A DNA stretch of 64,000 bases from Sphingomonas gilva (GCF_003515075.1 NZ_QWLV01000001.1:434001-498000); one strand, 5' to 3'. Shown: positions 16,739-24,958, counted from the stretch's first letter. Numbers and translations: made by a program. Notes: generated from the letters alone by a model not told the origin.

Positions 16739-17512
16739 CTATCTCCGAAGACCGTTGGCGATGGCCATCAGCTGGTCCGCCGCCTGTACGACCTGTGCAT
16801 TGGCCGCATAGGATCGCTGAACCAGCATCAGGCGGACCATCTCGTCGGTCAGCTCGACATTGGACCGTTCCATCGCCCCCTGGACGAGCAGCCCGACGCC
16901 GTCTTCACCCGGCGGCGCCTCAGTCAGCCGCGCCGTTTCGCCGACGCGGTACAGCCCACCGTCCAGCCGCTCGATCGCGCCGGCATCGTCCAGCCGCACC
17001 AGGCTGATCTGACCGACCTCGACCGGCTCGACCTCGCCGGCGGCGAGCACGCGCACGATGCCGTCCGAGCCGATTTCGATCGCGGTTGCGTCCTGGGGCA
17101 TGGTGATCGCCGCGCGGAGCGCCATGCCGTTGCCGGCGGCGAGCAGGCCATCACCGTTGATCTTCAACCCGCCGCCGCGCCACAGCAGGGTCTGGCCGGT
17201 CGGACCCATAAGCTCGATGAAGCCGGCACCCTCGATCGCGATGTCCATCGCTCGACCGGTTTGCTCAATGCGGCCCTGCTCATTCAACATCAGTTGCGGA
17301 TCGGCCATGACGCCGGCAACCTGCGGAGCCTCGCGGGCAAGGTCGGCGGGTAGTGCGGTCGAAGCCGTGCGCGTTGCGATGATCTCCGCAAAGCGGACGT
17401 CCGACCGCTTGAAGGCCGGGGTGTTCACGTTGGTGATGTTGTTGGCGATGACATCCAGCGCGCGCTGCTGGCTTTGCAACCCGATCGCACCGATTTCGAA
17501 CGCGCCGCTCAT
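16739..17512 (-). CDS. flgG: Distal rod protein FlgG
   Basis: FlgG forms the distal rod that passes through the P- and L-rings. The 257-residue sequence begins with the rod motif (IGAIGLQSQQRALDVIANNI, TNVNTPAFKRSDVRF), contains DIAIEGAGFIELMGPTGQTL, and ends with SNVELTDEMVRLMLVQRSYA followed by NAQVVQAADQLMAIANGLRR. The start at 17512 overlaps the flgF stop (ATGA). The second gene of the operon, it is a close paralogue of flgF and is assigned FlgG by its C-terminal block. Confidence 0.93.
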   Translation of the reverse strand: MSGAFEIGAIGLQSQQRALDVIANNITNVNTPAFKRSDVRFAEIIATRTASTALPADLAREAPQVAGVMADPQLMLNEQGRIEQTGRAMDIAIEGAGFIELMGPTGQTLLWRGGGLKINGDGLLAAGNGMALRAAITMPQDATAIEIGSDGIVRVLAAGEVEPVEVGQISLVRLDDAGAIERLDGGLYRVGETARLTEAPPGEDGVGLLVQGAMERSNVELTDEMVRLMLVQRSYAANAQVVQAADQLMAIANGLRR

Positions 17513-18207
17513 CGTCCGCCGCCGAAGTTGGTGATCGCGCGGCCGATCAGATCGTCGTAGATCTGCACGAGGCGCGATCCCGTTTCGGCGCTGCGCATCG
17601 CCGCCATCATCGTCACCATTTCCTGGCTCATCTCGACATTGGAGCTCTCCAGCATGCCCTGCCGGACGATCGCGGCCGGCGCGTCCTCCATCACGCCTTC
17701 AGCGGCGGTGAAACGCGATCCGCCGGCGGACTCGATCTCCATGCCGTCACGCACCGCGAACAATGCGAGGCGGGCGATCGGCCGTCCGCCATCGAGCACG
17801 GTACCGTCCTCGACGATCTCGACGGCGGCGGTGGCGAGTTGCAGATCACCGCCGCCCGCCTGCTGCAGGACGTGGCCCTGGGCGTTCACGACGTTGCCAT
17901 CTTCGGCCCGGCGGAACTGCCCCTGTCGCGAATAGACCAGCGCATCACCGTCGCGCAGCAGGAAGAACCCCGCGCCACTGATCGCGAGGTCGAGCGGATT
18001 GCCCGTCGACCGCATCGTGCCCTGTGCCATATCGGTTCGCGAAACAAGCGACGCGGGTTCGGCCGTTCGTATGGCGAGCACGTCGGCAAAACCCTGAACG
18101 CGCTTGTAGCCTGGCGTGGAAGCATTTGAGATATTTTGCGAAACGATCTCCAGCCGTCTCTCGGACGCGCTCATGATCGCTGTCGCAGACTCGACGAGTC
18201 CCGACAT
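17509..18207 (-). CDS. flgF: Rod protein FlgF, first gene of the flagellar operon
   Basis: FlgF is a proximal rod protein. The 232 residues carry the N-terminal motif (SASERRLEIVSQNISNASTP, GYKRVQGF), the D1 block LDLAISGAGFFLLRDGDALV and the C-terminal MLESSNVEMSQEMVTMMAAM. The ATG at 18207 follows an AGGGGG-type Shine-Dalgarno (18215-18220 region, minus strand). No gene lies within 414 bp upstream, so the operon promoter should be there. I could not identify a convincing sigma-54, sigma-28 or sigma-70 site. FlgF and FlgG are hard to tell apart. The order flgF-flgG-flgA supports this call. Confidence 0.9.
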   Translation of the reverse strand: MSGLVESATAIMSASERRLEIVSQNISNASTPGYKRVQGFADVLAIRTAEPASLVSRTDMAQGTMRSTGNPLDLAISGAGFFLLRDGDALVYSRQGQFRRAEDGNVVNAQGHVLQQAGGGDLQLATAAVEIVEDGTVLDGGRPIARLALFAVRDGMEIESAGGSRFTAAEGVMEDAPAAIVRQGMLESSNVEMSQEMVTMMAAMRSAETGSRLVQIYDDLIGRAITNFGGGR

Positions 18208-18621
18208 TTTTAACCCCCTGCAGCCCCTGTCCCGGAATGGAACAGATCATCCAAGAGCGGTCAAGCGGTTGATTTGGATCAAAATGGAGTAATCGATGCT
18301 TGCAATTGACGGAAGGCGACTAGCCCAGCGAGTCGAGCTGGTTCGGATGTGGCAGATTGTCGCACTTGGTTCGGCAATTTTCGGAACTGCCGTACGGAAA
18401 TGGATGTTTCTCGATCGCTTCCGATGGGGAAGGACAAGAAGCTCAACTCGATTTGGCGTAATTTGCGTGGTCGTTGGCGGCACCCACGGACATGTTGCGG
18501 GTAAGGCGGACCCATCTTGTCAAAGGTGACGCTCGCCTTCTTGGACGCCCCACGCGCCGTCCGCGGCTGAATTTCAATGGGAAACCGCGGTGGGATGCCG
18601 GAAAATCTAGCGATTTCAAGC
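18208..18621. other. 414-bp gap between flgF and tRNA-Glu, no supported gene
   Basis: This stretch is visibly richer in A and T than its surroundings. Short open frames exist on both strands (for example 18296-18529 on +), but none resembles a known protein and none shows the local codon bias. It must contain the flgF promoter on the minus strand, yet no standard box with correct spacing was found. It may be the remnant of decayed DNA at the edge of the flagellar locus. Confidence 0.6.
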
Positions 18622-18696
18622 TGGTGACCCCTACGGGAATCGAACCCGTGTTTCAGCCGTGAAAGGGCCGCGTCCTAACCGCTAGACGAAGGGGCC
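18622..18696 (-). tRNA. tRNA-Glu (anticodon UUC)
   Basis: The minus strand gives a complete cloverleaf of 75 nt: acceptor stem GGCCCCT pairing with AGGGGTC (one G-T wobble), D-arm around GTCTAGCGGTTAGGAC, anticodon arm with the loop containing TTC, T-arm with GGGTTCGATTCCC, then discriminator A and an encoded CCA (18622-18624). This is the standard alphaproteobacterial tRNA-Glu sequence. It lies between the flagellar operon and recJ. Confidence 0.96.
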
Positions 18697-18744
18697 GTCT
18701 GGGCGAGGCGCGCCTTAGGCGATGGGAGCGCTTTCGGTCAAGGC

Positions 18745-20502
18745 TCACGCCCATGCCGCGTCGTCGATGTGGAGCTCTGCATCGCTGCGGCCGTTCCAGT
18801 CGTTGCGGCGGGCGCGGCCGGCGAGCCACAGGTGGCGGCCGGGCTGGCAGGCGAGGAGGGTCTGGCCGAGCTGGCTTTCGGCGGCGCGGAAGGCGATGCC
18901 CTTGAAGCTAGCGCCGTCCGCACCGCGCGCGATCACGCGCAGATGGCCGCCCGAGCCGACAAGATCGGCCTTGAGGATATCGACCGGGCCGACCGCCACC
19001 CGCGGCGCGGGCCAGCCCATGCCGTAGGGGCCGCCTTCCTCCAGCGCGTCGATCAGCGCGATATTGAGGCCGCGCGCCGAGACCATCGCGTCGATCAGCA
19101 GGTTGCGGCCTTCCGAGGCGCGGGTGACGTCCGCCTCCAGCCTTTCGTGGAGGAAATCGGCCAAGGCATCGACGCCGTCCGCCGCCACGGTCAAGCCCGC
19201 GGCCATCGCATGGCCGCCCCCGGCGGCGAGCAGGCCCATGTCCTTCGCCGCCAGCACCGCCGCGCCGAGATCGACGCCGGCGACCGAGCGGCCGGAGCCC
19301 TTGCCGACGCCGTCCTCGTCCAGCGCGATGACGATGGCGGGACGGCCCAGCTTCTCCTTCAAACGGCCGGCGACGATGCCGATCACGCCGGGATGCCAGC
19401 CCGCGCCAGCGATCACCGCGACGGCGCGGTTGCCCTGCGCGGCCGAAAGGGCTTCCGCGGCCTCCTGGACCGCCGCCTCGATCGCGCGGCGCTCCTCGTT
19501 GAGCCGGTCGAGCTCGGCGGCGATTGCACGCGCATCTTCGGGATCTTCAGTGGTGAGCAGCCGCACGCCGAGATCGGACTTGCCGACGCGGCCGCCGGCG
19601 TTGATGCGCGGGCCGAGCGCGAAGCCGAGATCGGTGCAGCTGGGCGGCCTGGTGAGGCGGGAGGCGGTGATCAGCGCGTCGAGGCCGACATTGCGGCGGG
19701 CGGCCATCACCTTCAGTCCCTGCGCGACGAAGGCGCGGTTGAGGCCCTTCAATTGCGCGACATCGGCGACGGTGCCGAGCGCGACGATGTCGAGCAGCTC
19801 GATCAGCTTGGGCTCCGCCCGGTCGGCGAAGAAGCCGCGCGCGCGAAGCAGCCGGACGAGAGCCGCGCCGAGCAGGAAGGCGACGCCGACCGCGGCGAGA
19901 TGGCCGTGCCCCGCGGCGTCCTCCGCCTCGTCCAGCCGGTTGGGATTGACCAGCGCATAGGCGGCGGGGAGCGCGGTCGCGCATTTGTGGTGATCGACCA
20001 CCACCACATCGAGCCCGGCGTCGCGCGCCATCGCCAGCGCCTCGAACGCCTGCGCGCCGCAATCGACCGTGACGACGAGGGTCGAGCCCTCCGCCGCCAG
20101 CCTGACCAGCGCCTTGCCCGACGGGCCGTAACCCTCCATCAGCCGATCGGGGATATAGGCGCCCGCCTCCAGCCCGAGATCGCGCAGGAGGCGGATGAGC
20201 AGCGCGGCGGAGGTCGCGCCGTCGACATCGTAATCGCCGAATATGGTCACCCGCTCGCCGGCGAGCACCGCCGCCGCCAGCCGTTCTGCGGCGCGGTCCA
20301 TGTCGCGGAAGATCGACGGATCGGGCATGAAATGGCGGATGGTGGGCTGGCGGTGGGCCTCCACCTCCTCGCGCACGCAGCCGCGCGCGAGGAGCAGCCG
20401 GGTCACCAGATCGTCTGGGCGCAGGTCCGGATCGCCCGCCAGCCCACGCCACCGCCAGGGCTGGCCGGAGATCGATTGGGCGATGTCGAGCGCGAGCGTC
20501 AT
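18745..20502 (-). CDS. recJ: Single-stranded-DNA exonuclease RecJ
   Basis: RecJ is a 5'-3' exonuclease for single-stranded DNA in recombination and mismatch repair. The 585-residue product has the usual length and motifs: [13 protein letters not shown] (about 88-100), the DHH motif in VVVDHHK (about 170-173), [19 protein letters not shown] (about 298-316) and the DHHA1 GGGHAMAAG (about 428-436), then a C-terminal OB-like domain. The ATG at 20502 is the first that fits the family N-terminus. The frame is open further upstream but that part is noncoding. It is divergent from the ABC transporter pair. Confidence 0.96.
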   Translation of the reverse strand: MTLALDIAQSISGQPWRWRGLAGDPDLRPDDLVTRLLLARGCVREEVEAHRQPTIRHFMPDPSIFRDMDRAAERLAAAVLAGERVTIFGDYDVDGATSAALLIRLLRDLGLEAGAYIPDRLMEGYGPSGKALVRLAAEGSTLVVTVDCGAQAFEALAMARDAGLDVVVVDHHKCATALPAAYALVNPNRLDEAEDAAGHGHLAAVGVAFLLGAALVRLLRARGFFADRAEPKLIELLDIVALGTVADVAQLKGLNRAFVAQGLKVMAARRNVGLDALITASRLTRPPSCTDLGFALGPRINAGGRVGKSDLGVRLLTTEDPEDARAIAAELDRLNEERRAIEAAVQEAAEALSAAQGNRAVAVIAGAGWHPGVIGIVAGRLKEKLGRPAIVIALDEDGVGKGSGRSVAGVDLGAAVLAAKDMGLLAAGGGHAMAAGLTVAADGVDALADFLHERLEADVTRASEGRNLLIDAMVSARGLNIALIDALEEGGPYGMGWPAPRVAVGPVDILKADLVGSGGHLRVIARGADGASFKGIAFRAAESQLGQTLLACQPGRHLWLAGRARRNDWNGRSDAELHIDDAAWA

Positions 20503-20540
20503 GGCTGCCGATTCGACGCGCGCCGACGGGTATCGGAATA

Positions 20541-20568
20541 CCCGAAAGTGAGGAAAGTGAGGACACAT
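20541..20568 (+). repeat. 28-nt motif, copy 1 (CCCGAA-GT-AGGAA family)
   Basis: The 28 bases starting CCCGAAAGTGAGG and ending GACACAT match the minus strand at 62397-62424 at 21 of 28 positions, and most differences are A/G changes. Internally the sequence is a direct repeat of GAAAGTGAG. It lies in the divergent gap between recJ and the ABC ATPase gene. Function unknown. Confidence 0.5.
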
Positions 20569-20754
20569 GGCATATGCGTCGCCCTCCCCATCGATCGGTG
20601 CGCGTGGGGGGTCACGGCGAAAGGGACCGGGCTGGGAGCGACGGCGATCATCGCGACACGAAAGCAGGCAGAATCCTACATTGCAAGCGCCCATGTCTTT
20701 TGCTCGCGTCTCCGTCTTCCTACATGGCGGGCCGGTCGCAAGAAGGGGTGGCGC

Positions 20755-21684
20755 ATGGAAGCGGTGATCCGGGTCGAGGGGCTCGGCAAGACCTACAAAT
20801 CGGGGCTGGTCGCGCTCGACCATGTCGACCTGGAGGTCAAGCGCGGCGAGATATTCGCGCTGCTGGGGCCGAACGGCGCGGGCAAGACCACGCTGATCTC
20901 TGTCGTGTGCGGCATCGTCAACCCGACGCGCGGGCGGGTGCTGGTCGACGGGCACGACGTGGTGCGCGAATACAAGGCGGCGAGGAAGAAGATCGGGCTG
21001 GTGCCGCAGGAGCTGGCCACCGACGCGTTCGAAAGCGTGGTCGACACCGTCACCTTCTCGCGCGGGCTGTTCGGCAAGGCGCCCAACCCCGGTCATATCG
21101 AGCAGGTGCTGAAGAGCCTGTCCTTGTGGGACAAGCGCAAATCGAAGATCATCGAGCTTTCAGGCGGCATGAAGCGCCGCGTGCTGATCGCCAAGGCGCT
21201 GGCGCACGAGCCCGAGATATTGTTCCTCGACGAGCCGACCGCGGGCGTCGACGTCGAACTGCGCCGCGACATGTGGAAGCTGATCGGCCGCCTGCGCGAG
21301 ACCGGCGTCACCATCATCCTCACCACCCATTATATCGAGGAGGCCGAGGAGATGGCCGACCGGGTGGGGGTGATCGACAAGGGACGGCTGATCCTGGTCG
21401 AGGAGAAGCATGCGCTGATGCGCAAGCTGGGCAAGCGCAAGCTGACCCTGACGCTCGCCGAGCCGCTGGCGGCGGTGCCGGCGGCGCTGGGCGAATGGGA
21501 CCTGTCGCTGGCCGATGAGGGGCACAGCCTGGTCTATACCTTCGACGCCAAGGCCGAGCGGACGGGCATCCCCTCGCTGTTGAGGAAGATGCAGGAGGAG
21601 GGGATCGCGTTCTCCGATCTCGACGCCTCCAAATCCTCGCTCGAGGACATCTTCGTCGATCTGGTCAGGAAGGATGGGCGGTGA
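20755..21684 (+). CDS. ABC transporter ATP-binding protein
   Basis: This is the nucleotide-binding subunit of an ABC-2 type exporter, 309 residues. Walker A is GPNGAGKTT (about 38-46), the Q-loop is in LVPQEL, the ABC signature is LSGGMKRR (about 135-142), Walker B is [10 protein letters not shown] (about 155-164), and the H-loop is in [15 protein letters not shown]. The C-terminal extension of about 80 residues is typical of the drug/polysaccharide DrrA/NodI-like group. The start at 20755 follows AAGGGG. The permease gene at 21854 completes the exporter after a repeat-filled 169-bp gap. The substrate cannot be deduced. Confidence 0.93.
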   Translation: MEAVIRVEGLGKTYKSGLVALDHVDLEVKRGEIFALLGPNGAGKTTLISVVCGIVNPTRGRVLVDGHDVVREYKAARKKIGLVPQELATDAFESVVDTVTFSRGLFGKAPNPGHIEQVLKSLSLWDKRKSKIIELSGGMKRRVLIAKALAHEPEILFLDEPTAGVDVELRRDMWKLIGRLRETGVTIILTTHYIEEAEEMADRVGVIDKGRLILVEEKHALMRKLGKRKLTLTLAEPLAAVPAALGEWDLSLADEGHSLVYTFDAKAERTGIPSLLRKMQEEGIAFSDLDASKSSLEDIFVDLVRKDGR

Positions 21685-21713
21685 TGCGTGTTCTCGCCGG
21701 CCGCCCTCTCAAT

Positions 21714-21807
21714 CGTCATGCCGGACCTGTTCCGGCATCCATCGCGCCACAATCTCCACGTTCGCGCTTCCGGCCCGATGGACCCCGCAACAAGTCCGGG
21801 GTGACGG
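21714..21807. repeat. Palindromic repeat family A, copy 1
   Basis: The unit begins CGTCATGCCGGACCTGTTCC, continues CGGCATCCAT, and after a short spacer has GATGGACCCCG and TCCGGGGTGACGG. The two halves each fold as GC hairpins. A second nearly complete copy is at 48681-48773 and a half copy at 37117-37144. This copy lies between the two genes of an ABC exporter, inside what is probably one transcript, where it could act as an mRNA stabiliser or attenuator. Confidence 0.85.
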
Positions 21808-21853
21808 AGGTGTTTTGCAAAGGATCTGGGTTGTTGTTGATCGAGGGGGCCGC

Positions 21854-22615
21854 ATGAACCTGCACGGCGTATGGGCGATCTATCGCTTCGAGATGGCGCG
21901 CGGGCTTCGCACGCTGTGGCAGACGCTGGTCGCGCCGGTTTTGACCACCGCGCTCTATTTCATCGTGTTCGGCGGCGCGATCGGCAGCCGGATGCAGGAT
22001 ATCGGCGGGGTCGACTACGGCGCGTTCATCGTGCCCGGGCTGATCATGCTGACGGTGCTGACGCAGAGCATCAGCAATGCATCGTTCGGCATCTACTTCC
22101 CCAAATTCTCCAAGACGATCTTCGAGATATTGTCGGCGCCGGTGTCGCCGCTCGAGGTCGTGACGGGCTATGTCGGCGCGGCGGCGACCAAATCGGTGGT
22201 GATCGGCGCGATCATCCTGATCACCTCCACCTTCTTCGTCGATGTCGAGGTGGCGCATCCGGCGGCGATGATCGCCTTCCTGTTCCTGACCGCGATCACC
22301 TTCTCGCTGTTCGGCTTCATCATCGGCATCTGGGCGGAAGGCTTCGAGCAGCTGAGCTTCATCCCGATCCTGGTGGTGACGCCGCTGACCTTCCTGGGCG
22401 GCGCATTCTATTCGATCGACATGCTGCCGCCCTTGTGGCGGACGGTCAGCCTGTTCAACCCGGTGGTCTATCTGGTCAGCGGATTCCGCTGGAGCTTCTT
22501 CGGCCAGGGCGACGTGTCGATCGGGCTGAGCCTGGGGCTGACCGCGGCCTTCCTGGGGCTGTGCCTGGTGATCGTGACGTGGATGTTTCGGACGGGGTAC
22601 CGGTTGAAGGCGTAA
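21854..22615 (+). CDS. ABC-2 type transporter permease
   Basis: This 253-residue integral membrane protein has about six hydrophobic helices (for example [36 protein letters not shown] and [14 protein letters not shown]) and the ABC-2 region around [20 protein letters not shown] with [14 protein letters not shown]. It pairs with the ATPase encoded upstream to form a homodimeric exporter. The start at 21854 fits the family N-terminus ([19 protein letters not shown]). The frame is open upstream through the repeat but that is not coding. Confidence 0.93.
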   Translation: MNLHGVWAIYRFEMARGLRTLWQTLVAPVLTTALYFIVFGGAIGSRMQDIGGVDYGAFIVPGLIMLTVLTQSISNASFGIYFPKFSKTIFEILSAPVSPLEVVTGYVGAAATKSVVIGAIILITSTFFVDVEVAHPAAMIAFLFLTAITFSLFGFIIGIWAEGFEQLSFIPILVVTPLTFLGGAFYSIDMLPPLWRTVSLFNPVVYLVSGFRWSFFGQGDVSIGLSLGLTAAFLGLCLVIVTWMFRTGYRLKA

Positions 22616-22620
22616 CTTAA

Positions 22621-22760
22621 ATCCTCCCCCAGCTTGTCTGGGGGAGGGGGACCGCCGCCGCAGGCGGTGGTGGAGGGGGGCGCCACGGGCGGTACGTTTG
22701 CGGCAAGCCCCCTCCACCATGCTTCGCATGGTCCCCCTCCCCCGCTGCGCGGGGGAGGAT
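22621..22760. repeat. Inverted repeat family B, copy 1
   Basis: A 140-bp imperfect palindrome begins ATCCTCCCCCAGC and ends GCGGGGGAGGAT, with inner arms GGGGGACCGCC and CCACCATGC...GCATGGTCCCCC. It fills the gap between two convergent genes: the permease stop is 5 bp to the left and the stop of the DUF1989 gene follows one base to the right. A copy with the same placement is at 59512-59645. It may form a bidirectional terminator-like hairpin. Confidence 0.88.
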
Positions 22761-22761
22761 T

Positions 22762-23343
22762 TTAGTCGATGCGATATTCGATCGGTTTGAAGCTGCCGCC
22801 GTTACTTTGCAGGGCGGAGCAGGCGGTGAGGCCGATGACGAGGTCCGTCTTCGCCTCGAAGACGATCGTGTCGCCCGCCTTGCTGAGCGGCGGCTCGACG
22901 GTGAATTCGCCGGTCTCGCCGTTGACCGGCACGTTCATGAAGCAGTTGAACGCGGTGGGGATCATGTCGGGCTCGACGCCCCAGGGCGCGAGCGCCGCGG
23001 CGAGATTGCCGAAGCAGCCGCGGTGCGGATCGGCGTCGCCGTAGATGATGCGGAAGGTGTCGGCGGAGCAGGGCGTCAGCAGGAAATCGTGGCGGCCGAC
23101 ATCATCCTGGACGATCTCCAGCATGACATTCGAGCGGTTCGAGTAGAGCGTGTCGCCCCTCGTCAGATAGATGCGGCTGGCATAATCGAGCGTGCGGCCG
23201 GCGGAGATCACCTCGCGCACGTCCGCGAGCGAATAGGCGAGCAGATCGGCGACCTGGCCGCCGCGCGGATCGATCACGGTGAGCCGCTGCCCCGCCTTCA
23301 GTTCGAAACCCACGCCGGTGCGCGGCGCGATCTCACAGGTCAA
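22762..23343 (-). CDS. DUF1989 (urea carboxylase-associated type) protein
   Basis: The product belongs to the DUF1989 family, some members of which are annotated as urea carboxylase- or urea amidolyase-associated. Visible blocks are LTVIDPRGGQVADLLAYSL, YASRIYLTRGDTLYSNRSNV, LLTPCSADTFRIIYGD, HRGCFGNLAAALAPWG and TAFNCFMNVPVNGETGEF. The biochemical role is not firmly established; the conserved Cys and His residues hint at metal binding or catalysis. The likely start is TTG at 23343, 7 nt after GGAG and overlapping the upstream gene by 11 bases, which gives 193 residues, the usual family length. An ATG at 23463 would add 40 non-conserved residues. Coupling to the YqcI/YcgG gene suggests a shared pathway. 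Confidence 0.85.
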   Translation of the reverse strand: MTCEIAPRTGVGFELKAGQRLTVIDPRGGQVADLLAYSLADVREVISAGRTLDYASRIYLTRGDTLYSNRSNVMLEIVQDDVGRHDFLLTPCSADTFRIIYGDADPHRGCFGNLAAALAPWGVEPDMIPTAFNCFMNVPVNGETGEFTVEPPLSKAGDTIVFEAKTDLVIGLTACSALQSNGGSFKPIEYRID

Positions 23344-24046
23344 CCTGTGTCTCCGTCGCGCGGCGGTGGAAGGGGCAGGCCCATTCGTCGCCGACGGCGC
23401 GGCCACTATATTGCCGGGCTTCGGAGCCGCTGCCATGCCGCTGGAGCATCGGATTGGCGTCACCGGCCAGCTCGATATCGCGATCGATGATCGACGTGCG
23501 CAACTTCTCGTACCGGCCCTGTTCGCGCAGCTGCTCGAACTGGTCGTGCAGGTTGAACACCAGCGCGGGGCGCTCGAACGCGCGCGCGGGGCGGCTGGCG
23601 TTTGGATGGAGGCCGACGACGAAGAAGCCCTCGCCGCCGAAGCTCAGCGAGAAATGCGGGTCGTCGGGATCGCTGCTGACGCGCGGATCGGGCTTCTGGC
23701 CCAGCCAGGCATCCTTGTCCGAAAGCGATTGCACGCGCTGCCACAACGCCTTTTCAAATTCGCCTTCACTCAGATCGCGCGGGCCTTCGAAGATGACGAC
23801 GAGCGACTGGAACAGCCTGGGATCGGCCTTGTATCCCTGGGCCAGCGCGTGCAGCGCGGGCCAGATGCGCAGATCGTCCCAGCCCGACATCAGGTCTCGG
23901 GCGACGATGATGTGCAGCTGGCCCTTGGACAGCGCGGACTTCGCGCCGACGCAGGGAAATGCCGGATCGCGGACGAAATCGGTGAATCGCGCCGCGAGCG
24001 GGTGTTCCGTTTGCGACGATGAAAACAGGGAGTCGGGCCATTGCAT
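23333..24046 (-). CDS. YqcI/YcgG family protein, GntA-like putative heme-dependent N-hydroxylase
   Basis: The 237-residue protein matches the YqcI/YcgG family: FPCVGAKSALSKGQLHIIVA near the N-terminus, then FFVVGLHPNASRPARAF, PALVFNLHDQFEQLREQGRY and NPMLQRHGSGSEARQYSGRA with WACPFHR near the end. A characterised member, GntA of guanitoxin synthesis, is a heme-dependent hydroxylase of a guanidino nitrogen. Arginine or another guanidino compound is therefore a plausible substrate here, by inference. The ATG at 24046 has GAGGGG upstream; the ATG at 24073 lacks one. It is co-transcribed with the DUF1989 gene and divergent from a Crp/Fnr regulator. Confidence 0.85.
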   Translation of the reverse strand: MQWPDSLFSSSQTEHPLAARFTDFVRDPAFPCVGAKSALSKGQLHIIVARDLMSGWDDLRIWPALHALAQGYKADPRLFQSLVVIFEGPRDLSEGEFEKALWQRVQSLSDKDAWLGQKPDPRVSSDPDDPHFSLSFGGEGFFVVGLHPNASRPARAFERPALVFNLHDQFEQLREQGRYEKLRTSIIDRDIELAGDANPMLQRHGSGSEARQYSGRAVGDEWACPFHRRATETQVDL

Positions 24047-24075
24047 CCCCTCTATAACCACTTGCCGGCGCATTC

Positions 24076-24097
24076 GTTTCGGTATCGTGGGTGAAAC
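24076..24097. promoter_or_regulatory. Possible operator, GTTTC-N12-GAAAC
   Basis: A 5-bp inverted repeat, GTTTC at 24076-24080 and GAAAC at 24093-24097, sits in the middle of the 114-bp gap between the YqcI/YcgG gene and the divergent Crp/Fnr gene. It does not match the usual FNR/CRP site (TTGAT-N4-ATCAA). It is short and could be chance. Confidence 0.3.
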
Positions 24098-24160
24098 TAA
24101 TCTCGCTCAGGTGGATTGTTCCGGCGGCGGCCGCGATGGCTGCGAGAACAGCGGAAGATC

Positions 24161-24904
24161 ATGACGATCGAACCCGACGCTCCGATCAGCGGCCGTTTTC
24201 TGCTCAATCGCGGGCGCAAGCGCATGACGCCGGAGGAGAGGGCCGCGCTCGAGGCCGCGTTCGACGGCGTGCGGAGCGTGCCGGCACGCAGGACGGTGAT
24301 CGAAAGGGGCGCGCCGGTCGATCGCAGCACCCTGCTGGTCGAGGGCGTGATGTGCCGCTACCTTGACGACCAACAGGGGCATCGCCAGCTGCTCGGCCTG
24401 TATATCGCCGGCGATTTCATCGATCTGCACGGCTTCCCGCTCGAACGGCTGGACCATGACATCGCGACGATCACCGACGTGCGGATAGCGAGCGTTCCGC
24501 GCGAGCGGTTGAAGGATCTGGTGGCGCGCCATCCCAATCTCGCGCGCACGCTCTGGTTCAGCACGACGGTGGATGCCGCGATGCACCGCGAATGGATTTT
24601 CCGGATGGGCCGGCTGGGCGCGACCGGCCGCGTGGCGCATTTCTTCAGCGAGATGGACGCCCGGCTGCGGCTGGCCGAACTGGGCGATGAAGGGGGCGTG
24701 CCGCTGCCGATCAACCAGACCGACGTCGCGGAAACGTGCGGACTGACCGCGGTGCACGTCAACCGCGTGATGCGGCGACTGCGCGAGGACGGGCTGGCGA
24801 CGTTCCGGTCGGGCGTGCTGCGGATCGAGAACCGCAAGGGACTTCACCGACTTGCCGAGTTCAGCGACGATTATCTTTATCCCGACAGACCAGTGTCTTC
24901 ATAG
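24161..24904 (+). CDS. Crp/Fnr family transcriptional regulator
   Basis: The 247-residue protein has an N-terminal cyclic-nucleotide-type sensor domain (GLYIAGDFIDLHGFPLERL, ITDVRIASVPRERLKDLVAR), a long dimerisation helix, and a C-terminal winged helix with the recognition region INQTDVAETCGLTAVHVNRV and MRRLREDGLATF. There is no N-terminal cysteine cluster, so it is not an iron-sulfur FNR. It is divergent from the YqcI/YcgG-DUF1989 pair with only 114 bp between, which suggests it controls them and itself. The ATG at 24161 has GGAAG just upstream. The ligand is unknown. Confidence 0.92.
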   Translation: MTIEPDAPISGRFLLNRGRKRMTPEERAALEAAFDGVRSVPARRTVIERGAPVDRSTLLVEGVMCRYLDDQQGHRQLLGLYIAGDFIDLHGFPLERLDHDIATITDVRIASVPRERLKDLVARHPNLARTLWFSTTVDAAMHREWIFRMGRLGATGRVAHFFSEMDARLRLAELGDEGGVPLPINQTDVAETCGLTAVHVNRVMRRLREDGLATFRSGVLRIENRKGLHRLAEFSDDYLYPDRPVSS

Positions 24905-24958
24905 GGAACAGAAGGCCGACCAGCGCGATTGTGCATGAAAAGTCGGGAGAGCAAATCG

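Noticed and set aside
18350..18364. TGGCAGATTGTCGCA as a sigma-54 promoter
   Set aside because: It is on the + strand, pointing away from flgF, and the GG-to-GC spacing is 9 nt rather than 10.
18296..18529. 77-codon + strand frame in the flgF/tRNA gap with a GGAG upstream
   Set aside because: No recognisable family and no local codon bias; too weak to call a gene, though it is the best candidate in the gap.
18769..20750. Very long + strand open frame running into the ABC ATPase gene
   Set aside because: The stretch before 20755 is antisense to recJ; only the part from 20755 matches a protein family. High GC keeps antisense frames open.
23344..23463. Longer start (ATG at 23463) for the DUF1989 gene
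   Set aside because: It would overlap 131 bp of the YqcI/YcgG gene and add non-conserved residues; the TTG at 23343 has a ribosome site and gives the family length.
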